A stretch of DNA of 64,000 nucleotides from Primulina eburnea. Taxonomy: Eukaryota > Streptophyta > Magnoliopsida > Lamiales > Gesneriaceae. The notes beneath the pieces were generated by a model, which saw only the letters and a list, made by a program, of their open reading frames with translations, did no database searches and was not told the DNA's origin. Shown piece by piece: positions 58,614 through 64,000 of this stretch; position 1 is the stretch's first letter; each line of letters starts with the position of its first letter. The stretch is from positions 7,456,569 to 7,520,568 of the forward strand of contig NC_133101.1 in NCBI RefSeq assembly GCF_022965805.1, read 5' to 3'. Both the position numbers and the translations under genes were made by a program.

Positions 58614-59329
58614 TGATACCCCTATAAGGGCCCGGGTCATGGATGACCCGGGAAGTTTCATTGGATAGCCCGTATAGAAACTAAGAGGGCGATTATTACC
58701 TGTCCGACTGGGCACTTCATGCATAGCCGGGTATTTACTTACCTCCCGGACAGTTAGGGACCGGGCTTTCCTGCTAAAGCCAATGGCTCAATACCCGAGT
58801 AACTTACTTAGAGGATCTCATAGATTATAGGGAAGAAAGCGACTGGGCGGGAAGTCAACGTCTTTAGCCTGAACGTATCCCCGAAAATATTGAGAAGAAA
58901 GGGACTGGACATGCAGTCAACGTCCCTTATCCTTGGAGTACCCATGAAGCTATCGGGAAGAAAGGGACCCGACAGGCCGTCAACGTCGAGGGTACGAGTA
59001 GTAGGTGAGCACGCGCATCAAGGTAACCCTAGCTTCCCCTCCTATAAATAACATGTATAATTGTCATTTACAGAGGTCGAGAATCTCTTCATTCGCAAGC
59101 ATTCATACATTTTTACTCAAGTTTTCTTCCTTGACAACCCTGCTGACTTAAGCATCGGAGTGGTCACGTCGGACACCCCTCCGGCGCCCATTCACGAGTT
59201 CCTCTTATTGTTTGCAGGTCACAGTGGAAGCCATTTACCTTGTTCAATTTCCTAAACAACACTATAAATTTTTGATTTGATCTGATGGAGCACCCGACCC
59301 TGCTCTTCCATTTCATCCGGATCGTATCA
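58614..59329 (+). repeat. solo LTR, 716 bp, probably Gypsy
   Basis: It begins TGATACCCCTATAAGGG and ends CCGGATCGTATCA, so the termini are a perfect 6-bp inverted repeat (TGATAC/GTATCA). It is flanked by a perfect 5-bp duplication ATGAT (58609-58613 and 59330-59334). A TATA box (CCTATAAATAAC, about 59040) lies in the right half. GC content is high relative to the flanks and repeated GGGAAGAAAGGGAC / GTCAACGTC units occur. No internal region is present. Gypsy origin is inferred only from length and style. Confidence 0.88.
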
Positions 59330-59387
59330 ATGATCTACATCGTTGAGCAGATGGATCATTTAGACTTTACATGTAATGTACTTCAAT

Positions 59388-59391
<4 letters not shown>

Positions 59392-59423
<32 letters not shown>
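59392..59423. repeat. (TA)n microsatellite
   Basis: A TA run of about 30 bp. Confidence 0.9.
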
Positions 59424-59429
<6 letters not shown>

Positions 59430-59561
59430 AGTCGAATTTATATATTAAAATCTTAAGTTATCCGAGCTTAAAGTTAAACTCAGGCTTGAATATCTAGCTC
59501 GAGTTGAATTTATGTCTTAATTTTTTTATTTTTTATTTTTGGATATTCGGCTAGTTTTAGA

Positions 59562-60065
59562 TAGAGATATAAATGAACCAAATCATTTGTGAGCTATTCG
59601 AAGCTCAATCCGATAAAAGCTTGTTTAATGAGGCTCGTTAAGATAAATGAATAAGTTCAAGCTCTACAATGTTGGGCTCGTTAGCTTGTGAACATGTTCG
59701 TTAGTAAATTCATAAGTAATATCTTAAATGAAAAATAATAATTTTGATATTTAATTTATTGATTTAACACATTAATTATGAAATATATAGAAAAATATAT
59801 TACATTTATTTCTCATAATAAATTGACATATTTTAATAAGAATATTATATTTTTTTCTAAATGTATAATTTATTTTTTAATGAATTTAATTAATCTTTAA
59901 AAGTACAATTCATATTTCTTGAGCTCGTTTAGGTTCGATAAAACTTGAATAAGCTCGTGAACCATTAATATATTCGTTAAATAAAGCTCGAGCTCGTCTC
60001 GATTATAAACAAGCCAAGATCAAGCATTCAAGAGTTCGGCTCGACTCGACTCGATTACATCCTTA
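59562..60065. mobile_element. non-autonomous hAT-like element
   Basis: The 504-bp element has ends TAGAGATATAAATGA and TCGATTACATCCTTA (imperfect inverted repeats). It is flanked by 8-bp repeats GTTTTAGA (59554-59561) and ATTTTAGA (60066-60073), seven of eight matching. The interior has GAGCTCG/CGAGCTC-like units on both strands (AAGCTCGTGAACC, TTCGGCTCGACTCG). No coding capacity. Its composition resembles the element at 46698 in style, not in sequence. Confidence 0.8.
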
Positions 60066-60434
60066 ATTTTAGATAATGGATTATCTTATTGAAATTATTG
60101 TGATTTTTTTTACCAATATTGTTTGAGACCGGATCGGGCGTATATTTGGATACGGAAGCCTAAGCTTAGTAACAATTTTAATGTGTTCTAAAAAATAGAA
60201 AAGGTTTTAACATTTATATATCTTATTGAATTATTTTTTAACGAAAACTAAAACAGAACCCTGTTAATTGATATTATTAATAGTCACTGTTAGCACACAC
60301 ATATACAAAAGTGTTATACTAAGTAACACGCTTCTTCTTGTATATATATATCCTCGGTACACTGTTGCCACAATTAATTGATTGAAGAAATAAAAGAGAA
60401 AAGGAGTTTTTCCTCCACTTTACAGTATTCAACA

Positions 60435-60446
60435 TGGTATCAGAGC
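60435..60446 (+). other. initiator-Met tRNA primer-binding site
   Basis: TGGTATCAGAGC directly after the 5' LTR end, identical to the sites in the TRIM and the SIRE-like element. Confidence 0.93.
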
Positions 60447-60543
60447 AATGGAATGATCAGCAAGTTTCTGAGATCAATTGAGATTGATTTCCAGAAGTCT
60501 TCTTCAGTAACGATCGGAATAGCGCAGCAGCATTTCAATTGAG

Positions 60544-63500
60544 ATGGCCGTGAATCCTAATTTCAATGACCCGATCTTCATCCACCCTTCGGATACTCCA
60601 GGTATGAATCTTGTCACTGATCAACTGATATGCACTGAGAATTATGGAGTGTGGAGTCGCGCAATGCTCATAGCGTTGCGTGCCAAAAATAAAATTGGAT
60701 TCATCGATGGCACATGTATGCGTCCGATCGCTGGATCCCCTACACTACCACAATGGGAGAGGTGCAATGCCCTGGTGCTGTCCTGGATTATCAATACAGT
60801 TTCAAAAGATATATTTAGAGGTATTGTCTATGCCTCTGAAGCGTTTGTGGTGTGGTCTGACTTAAAAGAACAATTTGATAAGGTGAATGGATCACGGATC
60901 TTTGCTCTTCATCGAGAAATCGGAAGGCTCACGCAAGGAGAAAATACGATTTCAGTTTATTTTTGTAAATTGAAACAGCTGTGGGATGAATACTCTTCTT
61001 TAGTGACTCTACCTTCTTGTGAGTGTGCGGCTGCTCGGAGATATATTGAACATGACAATCAGCATCGCCTTCTTCAGTTTTTGATGGGCTTAAATGACAG
61101 CTATCTTCAGATTCGAAGCCAAATCCTCATGATGACTCCTCTACCATCTGTAGGACAGGCTTTTTCAATGATCTCTCAAGAGGAATCTCATCGAGCTATA
61201 ATCTCTGTTGATGCTCCAGCTGCAGTGTTCTTCACTCATCAAAATCGTAGATATCCACAGAAAAAGGAAATTATCAGATGTGATTATTGCAATTGGAATG
61301 GTCACACACGAGCTACTTGTTTTCGGCTTAATGGATATCCTCCAGGTCACAAGATGTTTAAAACGCAAGGCAAAGATGTCCCTCAGAAAGTCATGAATAC
61401 TAACAAACACCAATTTGATGTGAATGTGGCTGAGTGTGACTCGTCTGGAATGTCAACAGCAACAGCTCGTGATACTCAAATCTTCAGTCAAGCTCGGTAT
61501 GCTGAGATTTTGAAGCTTGTAGGAAGGTGTCATATTGAATCTCCTCATGAACCTACAGCTAATATGGCAGGTACAGGGCCGAAAAATTCCTCATCATTGT
61601 CTCAATTGACAAAGGTCCCTTGGATTATAGACACTGGTGCTAATGAACACATGGTAGGAGATTCATTGACTTTGCAAAATCCTAAATCCATAGCTGATCC
61701 TTCAGGAACAGTTGGTTTGCCAAATGGTAGTAAGATTTCCATTAGCAACACAGGTTCTCTAGCTCTTACAGATTCACTCACATTGAACAAAGTCCTACAA
61801 ATTCCTGATTTTCGATTTAATCTGCTGTCTGTTTCTAAGCTTACCAAAGAACATAACTGTTTTGTTACATTTTACCCACACTTATGTGTATTTCAGGACC
61901 TCAAAACTGGGCAGATAATGGGGATTGGTAGAGAACGCAATGGACTCTATCACTTGGACAACACACATGACCTACCCTCTGGTTTTTCTTCTCCATTACC
62001 TCATGCTTCTGTTTCTAGTTTTAAGATACATTGTAATACGTTGACAATTGATAATAAGTTAGCTTGTTCCTCAATAAGTGATTTAGTGTGGCATAAACGT
62101 TTGGGTCACATTTCTGTAAGTAGGATGAAACTTTTACCCTTTCTTTCTAAATGTGATTCTATGCCTCACTGTTCTATCTGTCCACATTCAAAGCAAACTC
62201 GCCTTCGTTTCCCTCATGCAAGTACTTCTAAAGCTTCTTGTCCTTTCGAATTGTTACATGTGGATATTTGGGGACCATTCAAAACAAACACATACAATGG
62301 AGAAAGATATTTTCTTACCATAGTTGATGATTTTTCTAGAGGGACTTGGGTATTTTTGATGCATTCCAAATTGGATGTTTTACGCATCCTCAAAAATTTC
62401 TTCTTGCTTATACGAAACCAATTTGGTACGTCTGCTAAAATCATTCGCACTGATAATGCATCTGATTTCTTCAAGCTGGAATGCACAGTTTTGTTTCAAT
62501 CTCTTGGCATCATACACCAAAGCTCATGCCCTTACACACCACAACAAAATAGTATTGTGGAACGTAAGCATCGGCATATCTTAAATATAGCTCGTGCCTT
62601 GAGATTTCAATCCTCCATTCCATTAAAGTTTTGGGGTGATTGTGTTTTGACAGCGGTCTATTTAATTAACCGCACTCCTACACCTTTTTTAGACAACAAA
62701 ACACCACATGAAATCCTATTTCATAAGGTTCCCTCATTTGATCACCTCCGAGTGTTTGGGTGTTTATGCTATGCTACAAATCTGACTATTCAACATAAGC
62801 TGTCCCCTAGAGCATTGAGATGCGTATTCTTGGGATATTCGAATACACAAAAAGGTTATAAGTTGCTTAATCTGCACAATGATAAGATAATCTTCTCAAG
62901 ATATGTAGTGTTTCATGAGGAAATGTTCCCCTTTTCTGAGCCTACACAGCAGCCATCGATTTTTTCCTATAATCCCATTGTTGATCATGATCAAGTTTCA
63001 TCCTACCAACCTGCTACCTCTGAAACAGATTCTTTTCTTCCTCGAAGATCATCTAGACATACAACACCACCCATTTGGACAAGAGACTACACATGTCCCA
63101 CCTTACCACACAGTCACTTAGCCACAGCCAAATATCCTATTTCGGATTACCTTACATATTCAAAATTTCATCCAGCTTATCAAAGTTTTTTGGCATCCAT
63201 TTCTTCTGAAAAGGAACCTCAATACTATCATGAAGCAATAACTGATCCTAGATGGAGAAATGCTATGGATTTGGAAATTACAGCCCTTGAATCTAATTCC
63301 ACATGGGATATTGTTACCCTTCCTGCCGACAAGAAAGCAATAGGGTGTAAATGGGTATATAAGATTAAACACAAACCTGATGGCACCGTGGATAAATTCA
63401 AGGCAAGACTCGTGGCAAAGGGTTACACACAACAACTAGGTATTGATTATCATGACATGTTCTCACCCACGGCCAAGATCGTAACCATCCGTTGTATGTT

Positions 63501-64000
63501 AAGCTTGGCAGCTGTTAGGGGCTGGAATTTACACCAAATGGATGTCACAAATGCATTTCTTCAAGGAGACTTAGAAGAAGAAATATATATGGATTTACCT
63601 TTGGGGTATAATAAACAGGGGGAGTCCAAAGTTTGCTTGCTCAAAAAGTCTTTATATGGGCTAAAACAAGCTTCAAGGCAGTGGAACCATAAATTTTCCA
63701 GCATCATGACGGCTGCGGGTTGTGTTCAGTCGCAACATGACCACTCCTTGTTTATTAAGCAAACTGTTGATAGCATTATTTTGTTGCTTGTGTATGTCGA
63801 TGACATCATCATAACAGGTGATAATGATGATTCTATTGCGGCACTGAAGACATTTCTTCACTCCAAGATACATCTCAAGGATTTGGGTCCATTGAGATAT
63901 TTTTTAGGGATTGAGATTGCTCGATCCCATGCCGGAATCTTCCTATGTCAACGCAAATACGCATTGGAGTTAATTTCTGAAATGGGTTTGAGTGGTGCCA
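60544..64000 (+). CDS. Copia gag-pol polyprotein, open to the window edge
   Basis: I read 1,152 codons without a stop from ATG 60544. The gag N-terminus has ENYGVWSRAMLIALRAKNKI (residue ~32 on). The zinc knuckle C-x2-C-x4-H-x4-C starts at residue 246 (CDYCNWNGHTRATC). The protease aspartate is in IIDTGANEHM (D363). GAG-pre-integrase follows (WHKRLGH ... CSICPHSKQ). The integrase triad is D574, D637 and E673 (spacing 62 and 35, the D,D-35-E pattern). The second aspartate motif is RTDNASDF, where a glycine-rich DNGGEF is commoner. Reverse transcriptase starts near CKWVYKIKHKPDG, with KARLVAKGYTQ, MDVTNAFLQGDL, SLYGLKQA and the active site YVDD (Y1084). The RNase H domain lies beyond the window. 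Unlike 750-5755, gag and pol are one frame. Confidence 0.93.
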   Translation, partial: MAVNPNFNDPIFIHPSDTPGMNLVTDQLICTENYGVWSRAMLIALRAKNKIGFIDGTCMRPIAGSPTLPQWERCNALVLSWIINTVSKDIFRGIVYASEAFVVWSDLKEQFDKVNGSRIFALHREIGRLTQGENTISVYFCKLKQLWDEYSSLVTLPSCECAAARRYIEHDNQHRLLQFLMGLNDSYLQIRSQILMMTPLPSVGQAFSMISQEESHRAIISVDAPAAVFFTHQNRRYPQKKEIIRCDYCNWNGHTRATCFRLNGYPPGHKMFKTQGKDVPQKVMNTNKHQFDVNVAECDSSGMSTATARDTQIFSQARYAEILKLVGRCHIESPHEPTANMAGTGPKNSSSLSQLTKVPWIIDTGANEHMVGDSLTLQNPKSIADPSGTVGLPNGSKISISNTGSLALTDSLTLNKVLQIPDFRFNLLSVSKLTKEHNCFVTFYPHLCVFQDLKTGQIMGIGRERNGLYHLDNTHDLPSGFSSPLPHASVSSFKIHCNTLTIDNKLACSSISDLVWHKRLGHISVSRMKLLPFLSKCDSMPHCSICPHSKQTRLRFPHASTSKASCPFELLHVDIWGPFKTNTYNGERYFLTIVDDFSRGTWVFLMHSKLDVLRILKNFFLLIRNQFGTSAKIIRTDNASDFFKLECTVLFQSLGIIHQSSCPYTPQQNSIVERKHRHILNIARALRFQSSIPLKFWGDCVLTAVYLINRTPTPFLDNKTPHEILFHKVPSFDHLRVFGCLCYATNLTIQHKLSPRALRCVFLGYSNTQKGYKLLNLHNDKIIFSRYVVFHEEMFPFSEPTQQPSIFSYNPIVDHDQVSSYQPATSETDSFLPRRSSRHTTPPIWTRDYTCPTLPHSHLATAKYPISDYLTYSKFHPAYQSFLASISSEKEPQYYHEAITDPRWRNAMDLEITALESNSTWDIVTLPADKKAIGCKWVYKIKHKPDGTVDKFKARLVAKGYTQQLGIDYHDMFSPTAKIVTIRCMLSLAAVRGWNLHQMDVTNAFLQGDLEEEIYMDLPLGYNKQGESKVCLLKKSLYGLKQASRQWNHKFSSIMTAAGCVQSQHDHSLFIKQTVDSIILLLVYVDDIIITGDNDDSIAALKTFLHSKIHLKDLGPLRYFLGIEIARSHAGIFLCQRKYALELISEMGLSGA

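Larger units (their letters stand above)
60262..64000 (+). mobile_element. Copia LTR retrotransposon, cut by the window edge
   Basis: A short 5' LTR ends AACA at 60434 and is followed immediately by the initiator-Met primer site TGGTATCAGAGC (60435-60446) and an uninterrupted gag-pol frame. The LTR starts either at 60262 (TGTTAATTG, 173 bp) or at 60288 (TGTTAGCAC, 147 bp); the 3' LTR outside the window would settle it. The intact frame suggests recent activity. Confidence 0.9.

Noticed and set aside
1..64000. CRISPR arrays, bacterial operons, rRNA or tRNA genes
   Set aside because: Regularly spaced identical repeats, rRNA or tRNA structures were not seen; spliced genes and LTR elements show this is plant nuclear DNA.

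Overview
This is a stretch of a eudicot plant nuclear genome. It is AT-rich, its genes carry plant-type introns, and most of its length is Copia LTR retrotransposons, a TRIM, hAT and Helitron derivatives, and many copies of one short MITE. From memory, repeats like this MITE occur in Lamiales asterids; that is only a weak hint and I cannot name the species. All calls were read by eye from the sequence, with no database search.

Four host genes can be supported. They are: a trehalose-6-phosphate phosphatase (15454-17765, +, 11 coding exons, 384 aa); an SKU5-type multicopper-oxidase-like GPI-anchored protein (30479-34384, +, 9 exons, 589 aa); a VND-type NAC transcription factor (38497-39898, -, 3 exons, with two in-frame TGA codons in the last exon); and a pectin methylesterase/invertase inhibitor-like protein (55730-56350, +, single exon, 206 aa). 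Two host-gene fragments lie at 56790-57023 and 58265-58570. SKU5-like, VND-like and PMEI-like products all have cell-wall-related roles, but I see no evidence that the neighbourhood is a functional cluster.

Layout. 750-5755 is a Copia element with 5-bp target duplication and an internal deletion in pol. 6356-6943 is a complete TRIM. 8241-12416 is a decayed relative of the first Copia. 12900-18050 is the TPP gene with a long 5' leader. 20370-27496 is a minus-strand SIRE-like Copia with 1,149-bp LTRs, about 99% identical, but with several coding deletions. 30.4-34.5 kb is the SKU5-like gene and 38.5-39.9 kb the NAC gene. 41.9-42.3 kb is a MITE split by a TRIM solo LTR. 46.7-48.4 kb holds a short hAT derivative, a Helitron and a MITE. 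50387-51943 is a hAT transposase remnant with a perfect 8-bp duplication. 55.7 kb is the PMEI-like gene. 58614-59329 is a solo LTR and 59562-60065 another hAT derivative. 60262 to the window edge is a Copia element whose gag-pol frame is uninterrupted for 1,152 codons.

The observations most likely to be new are: a paired GGTGTTG/CAACACC motif scattered through both LTRs, coding and non-coding parts of the SIRE-like element; a small hydrophobic ORF upstream of gag kept in two related Copia copies, together with a separate gag/pol arrangement; and a high-copy MITE whose two ends are each palindromic.
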